In this document: positions 26,036 through 34,224 of the stretch, piece after piece
How positions within the stretch are numbered: the stretch's first letter is position 1
Layout: each line of letters opens with the position of its first letter
Source: Actinomyces slackii
GTDB taxonomy: Bacteria; Actinomycetota; Actinomycetes; Actinomycetales; Actinomycetaceae
Direction: 5' to 3'
NCBI RefSeq assembly: GCF_900637295.1
Contig: NZ_LR134363.1
Span: 2,294,001 to 2,358,000 of the forward strand
Length of the DNA: 64,000 bases
Made by a program: the position numbers and the translations under genes
Notes under the pieces: generated by a model
Seen by the model: the letters and a program-made list of their open reading frames with translations, nothing else
The model's database searches: none
What the model was told of the DNA's origin: nothing

Positions 26036-27669
26036 CCACCGCGACCACTGCGACGAGAATCATGGGCACTCCTGGCGCGCGCGTGGGCCTGGGCGGTCTA
26101 CTGGGCGCCGAGCTGCTGCGCTCACGGCGCACCTTCACCTGGGGCGTCATCGGCGCGACTCTGGCCTTCACTGTGCACACCCTCATCCTCGCCCACGCGA
26201 CCATCAGCCGGGGGGTCGTGGAGGACGTCGCCTGGAATGGCAACGCCCTGGCCTGGATGCACTTCTACCCAGCGGGCTTCGCCATCCCCCTGGGCCTGCT
26301 GGTCGGGGTCATGGCCCAATGGCGCGAGGACCGCTGGCGCCAGGGCGGGACCGCCTGGCGGGCCGTGAGCCCCCGGCGCGTCCTGGCCGCCCGCATGGGG
26401 ATCCTCAGCGTCTCGGCCCTGGCCTGCCAGCTTGCCCTGGTGGCACCGGTGGTCATCCACGCCCTGATCACCGGAGGCGGATGGGGGCCCTGGCCCAGAT
26501 ACCTGGCCTTCATCCTGCTCATGTGGATCCAGGTCACGGGCGCCAGCGCCTGGGGCATGGTGGCCTACCGGCTTATGGGGGTGGTGGCCGTGGGAGCCGC
26601 CCCTGTCCTGGGGCTGGTGTGGTCCGTGGCAGGGCTTGGCAGCGCCGAGCGCCCTGACTGGTGGATGCTGCCCTGGGCGTGGTCGGCCCGCCCCGTGCTG
26701 CCCCTGCTGGGCGTGCACGGCAACAGCGTCATCCTGGAGACCGGATCCCCCGTCTGGGACTACCCGGTGCTGCCCGGCGCGCTCGCCTCGGTGGGACTGG
26801 CGGCGCTGGGAGCGATGGCCTGCATCGCCCTGGGAGACCGTCCGCTGCGCTCGTCGGTCGGCTGGCCCGACGCCCTGCCGGGACGGGGCTCGGCAGCCCA
26901 GGCCCGGCGGGCCAACGGGCCCGCCTCTGCCCGGCACTGGGAGGCGGGCCAGACGGATGCGGGCGGCGCGGGCCCGGCCCGGGTCTCGCGCTCGGCGCTG
27001 CGCGGCCTGGGTCCGGCTCTTCCCTGGAGGCTGTGGCTGGCACTGGCCGGAGTCGAATTCCTCATCCTGGTGGTGGTGCGCAGCGCCTACTCCCCTGAGG
27101 CCGCCCTGGGACTGCTGGAGCTGGTGGGCCTGCCGATCTCCGCGACCGTGGTGGGGATCTGCCTGTGGGGCTCGGTTCAGGCCTCCTGGCGCAGCCTTAT
27201 CGTGCGCCGTGAGCCCGCGGTGCTGCTGGGCTCGCTCATGGTGCACGGTGGCATGCTCATGGTGACCGTGGGGGTCGGGTCCTGGCTGGTGGCCCAGGCC
27301 GGCCAGCCCTTGACGCCCACTGAGGCCGAGGCCGCGGCCATCAGCGGCAGCCTGTACGGCCTGATGGTCATGCCGGCGGTGGCCTTCATGATGGTGGCCG
27401 TGAGCCTGGCGGTGGCCATGTGCGCCCGACCGGTGGCCTCCATCGTGCTCAATGCCATCCTCCTGCTCGATGGACTGGTCATCGGCGGCAATGATGTCCT
27501 GGCGCGGACCTCCCTGTGGGTGGCGGGCCCCTGGGCATGGATGCGGGTCGCCGAGGCCTTCCCCGGCACCTGGCTGGCGATCACCGGGCTCAGCGCGGTC
27601 ATCGGCTGCGGGGCGATGGCGGCGGCCATCGCCCGGGCGCGGCACGTGGCGGTGCGGGAGGGCGCTTGA
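26032..27669 (+). CDS. fused double ABC-2-type permease
   Basis: Membrane protein of 545 residues made of two similar halves, each with about six hydrophobic segments: residues 20-270 (LAFTVHTLILAHATI to ALASVGLAALGAMACIAL) and 325-540 (LALAGVEFLILVVV to GLSAVIGCGAMAAAIARA), joined by a polar Gly/Ala/Arg-rich linker. LanE/LanG-type immunity exporters use two separate permeases; here they appear fused. It overlaps the ATPase gene. The exported compound is unknown; an antimicrobial peptide or cell-wall drug is plausible given the neighbouring regulator pair. Confidence 0.75.
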   Translation: MTTATTATRIMGTPGARVGLGGLLGAELLRSRRTFTWGVIGATLAFTVHTLILAHATISRGVVEDVAWNGNALAWMHFYPAGFAIPLGLLVGVMAQWREDRWRQGGTAWRAVSPRRVLAARMGILSVSALACQLALVAPVVIHALITGGGWGPWPRYLAFILLMWIQVTGASAWGMVAYRLMGVVAVGAAPVLGLVWSVAGLGSAERPDWWMLPWAWSARPVLPLLGVHGNSVILETGSPVWDYPVLPGALASVGLAALGAMACIALGDRPLRSSVGWPDALPGRGSAAQARRANGPASARHWEAGQTDAGGAGPARVSRSALRGLGPALPWRLWLALAGVEFLILVVVRSAYSPEAALGLLELVGLPISATVVGICLWGSVQASWRSLIVRREPAVLLGSLMVHGGMLMVTVGVGSWLVAQAGQPLTPTEAEAAAISGSLYGLMVMPAVAFMMVAVSLAVAMCARPVASIVLNAILLLDGLVIGGNDVLARTSLWVAGPWAWMRVAEAFPGTWLAITGLSAVIGCGAMAAAIARARHVAVREGA

Positions 27670-27742
27670 GGCCCCGGTCACCTGATGGCACGGTGAGGCG
27701 GCTGTGAGCAGGTCCGGGCAGGTCTTCGCTAGTCTTGCGCCC

Positions 27743-28006
27743 ATGAAGACCTTCGAGGACCTGTTCGCCGAGCTCGAGCACAAGGCCGCCACCCGCCCTG
27801 AGGGCTCGGGCACGGTCGCCGAGCTGGACCGCGGTGTCCACTTCATCGGCAAGAAGCTCGTCGAGGAGGCCGCCGAGGCATGGATGGCCTGTGAGCACGA
27901 GTCCGATGAGGCCGCCTGCCTGGAGCTCAGCCAGCTGCTCTACCACCTCCAGGTCATGATGGTCGCCAAGGGCTACTCCCTCCAGGACGTCTACAGGCAT
28001 CTGTGA
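27743..28006 (+). CDS. hisE: phosphoribosyl-ATP pyrophosphatase
   Basis: MazG-like hydrolase of 87 residues that cleaves phosphoribosyl-ATP to phosphoribosyl-AMP in histidine synthesis. It begins [19 protein letters not shown] and has the metal-binding helices [19 protein letters not shown] and [19 protein letters not shown]. No fused HisI domain, as is usual in actinobacteria. The ATG is preceded by TAGTCT seven bases away, indicating a leaderless mRNA; the frame is open from 27704 but the domain starts here. It precedes hisG by 81 bp. Confidence 0.95.
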   Translation: MKTFEDLFAELEHKAATRPEGSGTVAELDRGVHFIGKKLVEEAAEAWMACEHESDEAACLELSQLLYHLQVMMVAKGYSLQDVYRHL

Positions 28007-28087
28007 GGCCCTGGGACTGAGTCCCGCTCCGCTCCCCCAGTGCCGCGGCGCCCTGCCGCGTGCCCGCATCAACAGTGAGGATCCGCC

Positions 28088-28933
28088 GTGCTGCGCATCG
28101 CCGTGCCCAATAAGGGCTCGCTGTCCGAACCCGCCGTCACCATGCTCAAGGAGGCCGGTTACCGCACCCGTCGCAGCGGGCGCGAGCTGGTCCTGGTCGA
28201 CGACGCCAACGAGATCGAGCTGTTCTTCCTGCGACCGCGGGACATCGCCGTCTATGTGGGCCAGGGGACGGTTCATGCCGGGATCACGGGGCGCGACCTG
28301 CTGCTGGACTCCGGAGTCAAGGCCATTGAGCATCTGGCCCTGGGATTCGCCCGCTCCACCTTCCGCTTCGCCGCCCCCGCCGGCACCATGACCGCCCTGG
28401 AGGATGTGGCCGGCAAGCGAGTGGCCACCTCCTATGACGTCCTGGTGCGCGGCTTCCTGGCGGAGCGGGGCATCGAGGCGCAGACCGTGCACCTGGACGG
28501 GGCCGTGGAGTCCTCGGTCCACCTGGGCGTGGCCGACCTCATCGCCGATGTGGTCGAGACCGGCACCACGCTGCGCGCGGCGGGCCTGGAGACCTTCGGC
28601 GAGCCGATCCTGGTCAGCGAGGCCGTGCTCATCACCACCGAGCAGTACCGCGACGCCCCAGGCCTGGCCACCTTGGTGCGCCGCCTGGAGGGGGTGCTGC
28701 GGGCGCGCTCCTATGTGCTGGTGGACTACGACATCCCCATGAACAAGCTCCACGTGGCCGCCGAGCTGACTCCCGGCATCGAGTCCCCCACCGTCTCTCC
28801 CCTGCAGAACCCCGACTGGGTGGCGGTGCGGGCCATGGTCCCCCGGGCGGATATGAACCGCATCATGGACGAGCTCTACGAGATCGGCGCCCGCGCGATC
28901 CTCGTCTCCTCCCTCCTGGCCTGCCGACTGTGA
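28088..28933 (+). CDS. hisG: ATP phosphoribosyltransferase (long form)
   Basis: First enzyme of histidine synthesis, 281 residues, joining ATP and PRPP. The long (HisG_L) form has the catalytic domains ([24 protein letters not shown] to [20 protein letters not shown]) plus a C-terminal histidine-sensing ACT-like domain (about residues 210-281, [20 protein letters not shown]). It needs no HisZ. The GTG start has GAGGA about 6 bases upstream. hisE lies upstream; the rest of the pathway is outside the window. It ends in a hairpin that overlaps its stop codon. Confidence 0.95.
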   Translation: MLRIAVPNKGSLSEPAVTMLKEAGYRTRRSGRELVLVDDANEIELFFLRPRDIAVYVGQGTVHAGITGRDLLLDSGVKAIEHLALGFARSTFRFAAPAGTMTALEDVAGKRVATSYDVLVRGFLAERGIEAQTVHLDGAVESSVHLGVADLIADVVETGTTLRAAGLETFGEPILVSEAVLITTEQYRDAPGLATLVRRLEGVLRARSYVLVDYDIPMNKLHVAAELTPGIESPTVSPLQNPDWVAVRAMVPRADMNRIMDELYEIGARAILVSSLLACRL

Positions 28934-28978
28934 TCACTGGGGCCGGATACCGCCACCGGTATCCGGCCCCAGTGATCA
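28931..28978. terminator. bidirectional hairpin terminator
   Basis: A perfect 22-bp stem pairs 28931-28952 with 28957-28978 around a CCAC loop. It begins at the hisG stop codon and ends just before the end of the convergent riboflavin-type lipoprotein gene (28981). No U-tract. One of the strongest hairpins in the window. Confidence 0.85.
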
Positions 28979-28980
28979 TG

Positions 28981-30027
28981 TCAGGCGCTCAGGGGGTCGG
29001 CCAGGGCATCGGCGCTCACGGCTGCGCCTCCCATGAGCCCGCGTTCGGCCAGGAAGTCGAGCATCCTGGTCACCTGATCGACCGCCAGCGCTCCGACGAC
29101 GGAGTCGGCCTCGGGGCGGATGAGCGTGCCGGTGGCCACCGCGACCTCCCGGGCGTTGGCAGCCTGGGTGGCATCGACCAGATCGGGCACATGCGCCTTG
29201 GTGGACTCCACGGCGGAGTCGGGGTCATCGGCGAAGGCGGTCATGCCCTTGATGGAGGCGGCCACCGCCTCGGTGAGCTCCTGGCGGCGGGCGCCCAGCA
29301 CTGAGCGGGTGGTGACCAGGCTGGCCCCGATGAGGGGGACGTCGTCGGCCACGGCGATGGTGCGCACGGGGGTGCCGGACTGGGCGATCTGGACGGCGTC
29401 ATTGTTGGAGAAGCCGATCACGGCATCGACGGCGCCGGTGACCAGGGCGGACTGCTGGGTGAAGCCGACCTCCTGGATCGTCAGGTCCGCCTCGCTCAGG
29501 CCGGCGCCGGCCATGGCCAGTTGCAGTCCGTACCAGTTCTCCCCCATCCGCCCCGGCAGGCCCACGCTGCGGCCCTTGAGATCCGCGGGGGCTGTGATCG
29601 GCGAGGACTCGGGCACGATGATGCGCACCGGGTACTGCTGGTAGAAGCCGGCGATGATGACCAGCTCTGAGCCATTGGAGGCCGCCACGGCCGCCTCGTC
29701 CGCTCCGGCGATCACCATGTGCTCGGCGCCGGTGGCCAGCGCATCGAAGAGCCCTTCCTGGGCGCCATGGTGGCGCAGCGCCACCCCGGAGGCGTAGTGC
29801 CCCTTGTCCTTTGCCAGGTAGAAGGGGGCGAACTGGATATTGGGCGTGTAGGTCAGCCCGATGGTCAGGCCCTGCCCGGTCCCGGAGGCCGAGGCCGCTC
29901 GGGAGGCGGTGCCCGAGGAGCAGGCGCTCAGTGCGCCCGCACCCAGGGTCAGCAGGGCTCCGGCCAGCAGGCTGCGGCGGGAGGTCCCGCTCAGGGAGGG
30001 TCGTGATGCTGAGACGGCAGTGGTCAT
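28981..30027 (-). CDS. ribY: RibY-like solute-binding lipoprotein (riboflavin uptake)
   Basis: Extracytoplasmic binding protein of 348 residues of the NMT1/THI5-like (ThiY) family. The N-terminus has a twin-arginine-like SRRSLLAGALLTLGAGAL followed by the lipobox LSAC, so it is a lipoprotein. The domain starts IGLTYTPNIQFAPFYLAKDKG. ThiY members bind thiamine precursors, but here the operon lies behind an FMN riboswitch, and the RibY relatives of this family bind riboflavin. I therefore assign riboflavin or a flavin analogue. It is downstream of the permease (about 60 bp gap). No ATPase gene is adjacent. The gene symbol rests on the regulatory context. Confidence 0.75.
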   Translation of the reverse strand: MTTAVSASRPSLSGTSRRSLLAGALLTLGAGALSACSSGTASRAASASGTGQGLTIGLTYTPNIQFAPFYLAKDKGHYASGVALRHHGAQEGLFDALATGAEHMVIAGADEAAVAASNGSELVIIAGFYQQYPVRIIVPESSPITAPADLKGRSVGLPGRMGENWYGLQLAMAGAGLSEADLTIQEVGFTQQSALVTGAVDAVIGFSNNDAVQIAQSGTPVRTIAVADDVPLIGASLVTTRSVLGARRQELTEAVAASIKGMTAFADDPDSAVESTKAHVPDLVDATQAANAREVAVATGTLIRPEADSVVGALAVDQVTRMLDFLAERGLMGGAAVSADALADPLSA

Positions 30028-30086
30028 GGTGGGTCTTTCGTGGTCGGTGCTCGATGAGGCGTGGGGTGGGGGCGCTGCGGCGGGCC

Positions 30087-31025
30087 TCAGGTGGCGCGGC
30101 GCCCGCGCATGGCCTCAACCGTGCGGCTGCGCCTCTCCAGGGTGTGGAGCCCCCAGTGGATGGTGGTGGCCATGGCGCACAGCAGGGCGATGGTGGCGAA
30201 CAGGCCGGTGGTGTCCACGGCGTCGCGCTGGGAGGCCAGGGCCATGCCCAGGCCCGTTCCCCCCATGGTCATCTCTCCGACCACTGCCCCGGTGATGGAG
30301 AGGGTGAATCCGGTGCGCAGGCCGGCCAGGATGGCGGGAAGCACCATGGGCAGCTCCATGTGGACGAGCATGCTCCAGCCGTGGGCGCCGTCGAGCCGGG
30401 CGGCGTCGACGATGTCGGTGTCCAGCCCGCGCAGTCCCAGCAGGACGGTGACGGTGATGGGGAAGAAGACCATGAAGGCGCACAGGATGACCACCGGCCA
30501 GGTGCCGTAGCCGACCCACAGGACGAGCAGCGGGGCGACGGCGATGGCGGGAACGGCCTGGCTGGCGGCCACATAGGGCAGGACGGCGCGGGAGAACAGG
30601 CCCCAGTGGTGCAGCCCCCAGGCCAGGGGCAGGGCGATGGCGGCGGCGAGCAGGCAGCCCAGGATGGCCTCCTGAAGCGTCACCCAGGCGTAGTCCAGGA
30701 GCCGGGCCTGGGTGAGTGACAGCCAGAGCCGCCCGGCGACCGCCGCAGGCCCGGGCAGGAAGACGGCGGGGATGGCGCCTGAGGCCGAGGCGGCGTGCCA
30801 GGCGGCCAGGATGAGGGCGCCCAGGGCCAGGGCCGGCCAGGGCCGGCGGGACTGGGGGGCATCACGGCTGGGCCTGAGGCCTCCACGGCGAGGTCGTGAC
30901 AGGCCCGGCGCATGATCACCGGCGCCGTCGGCGGGCTTACCGGCGCAGGCGTCCTCGGCCTGTCTGATGGGCGCGGCCCGGCTGCTGACGTCGCTGCGCA
31001 CGCCAAGGGCGCTGGTACTGCTCAC
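30087..31025 (-). CDS. ribX: RibX-like ABC permease (riboflavin uptake)
   Basis: Binding-protein-dependent transporter permease of 312 residues. After a hydrophilic, low-complexity N-terminus (about residues 1-80) it has about six membrane segments and the EAA-like loop DAARLDGAHGWSMLVHMELP that contacts the ATPase. The GTG start at 31025 is supported by GGGAGGAG five bases upstream. It follows an FMN riboswitch and precedes the solute-binding lipoprotein on the same strand. Homologous permeases include ThiX/SsuC; the flavin assignment is from the riboswitch. No cognate ATPase gene is present, so a shared ATPase would be needed. Confidence 0.75.
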   Translation of the reverse strand: MSSTSALGVRSDVSSRAAPIRQAEDACAGKPADGAGDHAPGLSRPRRGGLRPSRDAPQSRRPWPALALGALILAAWHAASASGAIPAVFLPGPAAVAGRLWLSLTQARLLDYAWVTLQEAILGCLLAAAIALPLAWGLHHWGLFSRAVLPYVAASQAVPAIAVAPLLVLWVGYGTWPVVILCAFMVFFPITVTVLLGLRGLDTDIVDAARLDGAHGWSMLVHMELPMVLPAILAGLRTGFTLSITGAVVGEMTMGGTGLGMALASQRDAVDTTGLFATIALLCAMATTIHWGLHTLERRSRTVEAMRGRRAT

Positions 31026-31046
31026 GGCGTCTCCTCCCGGTCTGAT

Positions 31047-31078
31047 CCGGGGACGCGCGCCCCCGGCATGCACCGGGG
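31047..31078 (-). other. mutually exclusive hairpins in ribX leader
   Basis: Read on the minus strand, CCCCGG (31078-31073), CCGGGG (31066-31061) and CCCCGG (31052-31047) occur in order, so the middle element can pair with either neighbour but not both. This lies between the FMN aptamer and the GGGAGGAG ribosome binding site (31038-31031) and is a plausible expression platform. Confidence 0.4.
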
Positions 31079-31196
31079 TCCGCGGCGGGCCGACTGATCG
31101 GCACTCCGCGTGCTGGGCGACCGATGCGCCTCCTTGGCGCCGCGCGTCGCGCAGCGCACCAGGATGCGGGCAGACATGCGTCTGCGACCGGGCGCC

Positions 31197-31335
31197 ACGT
31201 GCATCCTCCCTTCCGGACTCTCACCGTCGGTGCCGGAATTCCACCGGCTCAACCGTCCGCTGCGCCTGGGGGCGCCTGCGGCCGGGTCGCGGACTCTCAC
31301 CGCCGGTTCGGACTTTCACCGACCCCGGAGCACGT
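31197..31335 (-). promoter_or_regulatory. FMN riboswitch (RFN element)
   Basis: On the minus strand the leader contains the conserved FMN aptamer sequences in order: GGTGAAAGTCCGAACCGGCG, then GTGAGAGTCCGCGACCC, later GAGCCGGTGGAATTCCGGC, then CCGACGGTGAGAGTCCGGA and GGGAGG. The closing P1 helix can form between ACGTGC at the 5' end (complement of 31330-31335) and GCACGT at the 3' end (complement of 31197-31202). It lies about 170 bp before the ribX start and should reduce expression of the riboflavin-uptake genes when FMN is abundant. Spacing and motif order fit the family; TPP and other classes do not. Confidence 0.92.
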
Positions 31336-31464
31336 TGCTTGCGGGCAAGGCTACCGCTGCGGGGCACTGAGTCCGGAGGTCTGGAAGCACACTGGTGATG
31401 TGGAGGTGCTCACAGGCGATGCGCTGCGGTCGAGGCTGCGCGGCGAGGAGCCTAATCTGCTGCG

Positions 31465-32370
31465 ATGGCGCGCCTGACCTCCCTGCTGCCCGCGGCGGCG
31501 ATGCTCGCGGTCACCGCCATGTGGGGGTCGACCTTCTTCATGCTCAAGGATGCCCTGGACCATGTGGCCACCGGGGACTTCCTCGCCATGCGCTTCACGA
31601 TCGCCGCGATCGGAGGGCTCGCCCTGGCCGGGCGCAGGCTGGCCAGGCTCACCCGCCGCCAGGTGCTCTCCGGGCTCGGGGCGGGGGTCATCTACGGCCT
31701 GGCCCAGCTCGCCCAGACCGAGGGCATCCGCTTCACCGAGGCCTCCACGGCGGGCTTCGTCACGGCCGTCTACGTGGTGCTGACACCGCTGCTGGGGCTG
31801 CTTCTCCTGCGCACCAGGGTGGGGCCGACGACAGCGATGGCGGCGGTCCTGGCCATCATCGGCATCGGGGTGCTCAGCCTGCGCGGCTTCGATGTGAGCC
31901 CCGGGGTCCTGCTGTGCCTGCTCTCCGCGGTGGGCTATGCGCTGCACATCATGGTGCTCGGCCTGCGGTCCAGGGGCGCGGACGCCCTGGCCCTGGCGGC
32001 GGTGCAGATGGTGGCGATCGCCGCCCTGTGCTGGGTGGGGGCCCTGCCGGGAGGCGTCCACGTCCCCGCGACGTGGCAGGTGTGGGGGCCGCTCCTGTGG
32101 ATGGCGATCGCCTCCGGCCTCCTGGCGATCCTCGGGCAGACCTGGGCCCAGGCGCGGATGAGCGCCGCGCGGGCCGCCGTGCTCATGAGCATGGAGCCGG
32201 TGTGGAGCGCGTTCTTCGCGATTCTCCTGGGCGGGGAGTCGCTGACCTGGCGCATGGTGATCGGCGGTGGTCTGGTCATCACAGCCATGCTGCTCAGCGA
32301 GCTGGGTCCCGCTGTGCGCGCCGACCGCCTGGTCCGGCGCGCCGCTGGCGCAGGGCCGCCGCGCGATTGA
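31465..32370 (+). CDS. EamA/DMT-superfamily transporter
   Basis: Inner-membrane drug/metabolite transporter of 301 residues with about ten hydrophobic segments in two EamA repeats (LLPAAAMLAVTAMWGSTFF... and LLCLLSAVGYALHIMVLGL...). The conserved motif TEGIRFTEASTAGFVTAVY is typical of the family. The substrate is unknown; export of amino acids or metabolites is common. TAATCT lies six bases before the ATG, a leaderless arrangement. It diverges from the FMN riboswitch. Confidence 0.85.
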   Translation: MARLTSLLPAAAMLAVTAMWGSTFFMLKDALDHVATGDFLAMRFTIAAIGGLALAGRRLARLTRRQVLSGLGAGVIYGLAQLAQTEGIRFTEASTAGFVTAVYVVLTPLLGLLLLRTRVGPTTAMAAVLAIIGIGVLSLRGFDVSPGVLLCLLSAVGYALHIMVLGLRSRGADALALAAVQMVAIAALCWVGALPGGVHVPATWQVWGPLLWMAIASGLLAILGQTWAQARMSAARAAVLMSMEPVWSAFFAILLGGESLTWRMVIGGGLVITAMLLSELGPAVRADRLVRRAAGAGPPRD

Positions 32371-32400
32371 CGGCCGTTCGGTTCACCACCAAGGCCACGA

Positions 32401-32430
32401 CGCATACTTTATGCGTTAAAGTTCACGCAT
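32401..32430. promoter_or_regulatory. overlapping dyads upstream of fic
   Basis: CGCATA-CTT-TATGCG (32401-32415) overlaps ATGCGT-N8-ACGCAT (32411-32430) in an AT-rich island just before the Fic gene. Likely operator or promoter. The first dyad resembles the palindrome at 57986-57999. Confidence 0.4.
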
Positions 32431-32465
32431 GACAGGATGAGTGAACGGATACGGGAGGGTGTGGG

Positions 32466-33758
32466 ATGGCAGGCACATGGGTGACACTGAACTGGCAGTC
32501 GAGCGCCGTCAGCGGTCTGCGTCCACGGGACCGCCGCTCGGGCGACTACCAGGCCCTCATCCCTGAGTCGATCAACGGGCCTGTCGTCGTCGACGACGAG
32601 CTGTCTCTCTTCGTCGCCCATGCTGAGCGCCGCATCCGCTCCTTGCGCGCCTCGAACGACCTGGAGGCCATCGACCGATTCCTCCTGCGCTCCGAGGCGA
32701 TCGCCTCCTCTCAGATCGAGGGTATAGCTCCTTCGGCCAAGAACGTTGCGCTTGCTGAGCTGGGACAGCGTGAAACGGTTCGAGGCATCTCGGAGCAGGC
32801 TCGCCTGGTCGCCAACAACATGACCCTCGTGCGCTCCGCGACGCAGGCACTGGTCGAGGCCTCCGAGGTGACCGCAGCCGACCTTCTTGCCCTCCACCGC
32901 AGTCTCCTGCCTGACCACCCCGAGCACCACGGCCTGCGCACGGTTCAGAACTGGCTCGGTGGCTCGAGCCACCACCCCTTGGATGCTGAGTACGTGCCGC
33001 CGCCTCCACAGGACGTGCCCTGGTTGATTGATGACCTGCTGGTCTGTCTCAACGGAGCCGCGACAAGCCCTCTGATCCAGGCGGCACTCGTGCATGCGCA
33101 GTTCGAGACGATCCATCCGTTCACCAATGGCAACGGTCGTGTGGGGCGGGCCCTCATCCATACCGTTCTGGCGCGACGGGGCCTGACGGCGGGTGCGGTC
33201 CTGCCGATCAGTCTGGTGCTGGCCACCCTCAGCGAGCAGTATGTCAAGGCTCTCACCGCCTTCCGCCTTCCTAACGCGGACCCCTGTCTCGGCACCCCTC
33301 CAGCAGCGACTGGTCGCGACCCGCGTTGGGACTGGTTGATGTTCTTCATCGAGGCCGCGTGCCTGGCATGCGATCAGGCGGAGCTCATCGCCGCCGAAGT
33401 CGCTGAGGTTCGAGGCGAGTGGGAGCGTCTCATCGCACGGTGGGAGTCCTCGCGCAGGCGCACTCTGCGCGGGGACTCCACCGCGCGTCGACTGCTGGCG
33501 ATCCTGCCCGGCGCTCCGATTCTCACTCCAACGACGACAGCCGGCATGCTCGAGGTCAGCCACCCCGCTGCCTCGCGTGGACTCCAATCACTGGAAGAGG
33601 CCGGCGTGCTCACCACCCTGTCCATTGCTCCCAATAGACGTGCTTATGCGGCCCAGGCCGTTCTCGACACCATCACCTGGGCTGAGCGGCGCCTGGCCAG
33701 CACCCGCTTCGACACCAAGGCCTCAGCGCCCGTACGAGCAGTCCCCGCGGCTCCGTGA
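32466..33758 (+). CDS. Fic-domain protein (AMPylase-type, class II-like)
   Basis: Protein of 430 residues with a Fic_N region and a Fic core. The catalytic motif HPFTNGNGRVGR is complete (His at about 217). The inhibitory-helix motif SSQIEG (about residues 81-86, S...EG) lies N-terminal in the same chain, marking it as a self-inhibited, class II-like Fic protein. A C-terminal winged-helix-like region (about 340-430) may bind DNA. Fic enzymes transfer AMP or other nucleotides to target proteins; the target here is unknown. Composition is less GC-rich than the neighbours, suggesting acquisition. GGGAGG before the ATG supports the start. Confidence 0.9.
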   Translation: MAGTWVTLNWQSSAVSGLRPRDRRSGDYQALIPESINGPVVVDDELSLFVAHAERRIRSLRASNDLEAIDRFLLRSEAIASSQIEGIAPSAKNVALAELGQRETVRGISEQARLVANNMTLVRSATQALVEASEVTAADLLALHRSLLPDHPEHHGLRTVQNWLGGSSHHPLDAEYVPPPPQDVPWLIDDLLVCLNGAATSPLIQAALVHAQFETIHPFTNGNGRVGRALIHTVLARRGLTAGAVLPISLVLATLSEQYVKALTAFRLPNADPCLGTPPAATGRDPRWDWLMFFIEAACLACDQAELIAAEVAEVRGEWERLIARWESSRRRTLRGDSTARRLLAILPGAPILTPTTTAGMLEVSHPAASRGLQSLEEAGVLTTLSIAPNRRAYAAQAVLDTITWAERRLASTRFDTKASAPVRAVPAAP

Positions 33759-33781
33759 TCAGAGCCGAGGTATCGCTCACA

Positions 33782-33799
33782 CGTCTGACTCCGCAGACG
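33782..33799 (+). terminator. short hairpin after fic
   Basis: CGTCTG (33782-33787) pairs with CAGACG (33794-33799) around a 6-base loop, 24 bp after the Fic stop codon. Weak; no U-tract. Confidence 0.3.
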
Positions 33800-33817
33800 C
33801 AAGGGGATGTCGGTGGG

Positions 33818-33861
33818 GCTAGGATCAGGTAACCTTGAATCAAGAAGCCAAAGTCTGATTC
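33818..33861 (+). promoter_or_regulatory. XRE gene promoter with spaced dyad
   Basis: A -10-like TAGGAT (about 33820) is followed by GAATCA (33837-33842) and TGATTC (33856-33861), an inverted pair with half-sites 19 bp apart start to start. An AAGGAG ribosome binding site follows before ATG 33877. The dyad may be an autoregulatory site for the XRE protein. Confidence 0.4.
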
Positions 33862-33876
33862 ACAAGGAGAAATGTC

Positions 33877-34224
33877 ATGGTCGCCGACACGACGCAGACA
33901 GTCCCGCAGGCACTGGCTCAAGCGCTCAGCGTAGCGGGCATGAGCCAGCGCCAGGCCGCGGCTGCCGCAGGACTCTCACAGGCCACGCTCTCGCGCATCG
34001 TCACCGGCAGTCGGACCGCGACCGTGCCGGAACTGCTCGCGCTCTCCCAAGCGCTGAGCGTCCCTCTCACCATGCTGAGCGGAGTCAGTCCGCTGGCCGA
34101 ACGCTGCCAAGTCGCGGCTCGGCGTGAGGGCGACGCCGCGATGGACAGCATGCGCGGCACGCTCCTGCACTTCCATGAGCTTGATGCTTATCTCGATGGC
34201 CAGGCCGTGCCCCGGGGGCACTGA
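33877..34224 (+). CDS. XRE-family HTH regulator
   Basis: DNA-binding protein of 115 residues. The Cro/CI-type helix-turn-helix is clear: MSQRQAAAAAGLSQATLSRI followed by VTGSRTATVPELLALSQALSV. The short C-terminal part (DAAMDSMRGTLLHFHELDAY) has no recognised domain. Its TGA overlaps the start of the ImmA/IrrE peptidase gene by one base, so the two form a coupled pair like other antitoxin/peptidase modules. AAGGAG precedes the ATG. It is probably autoregulatory. Confidence 0.88.
   Translation: MVADTTQTVPQALAQALSVAGMSQRQAAAAAGLSQATLSRIVTGSRTATVPELLALSQALSVPLTMLSGVSPLAERCQVAARREGDAAMDSMRGTLLHFHELDAYLDGQAVPRGH

Noticed and set aside
31197-31335. Possible TPP riboswitch, suggested by the ThiY-like binding protein
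   Set aside because: The conserved TPP core is not present; the sequence order and P1 helix match the FMN class instead.
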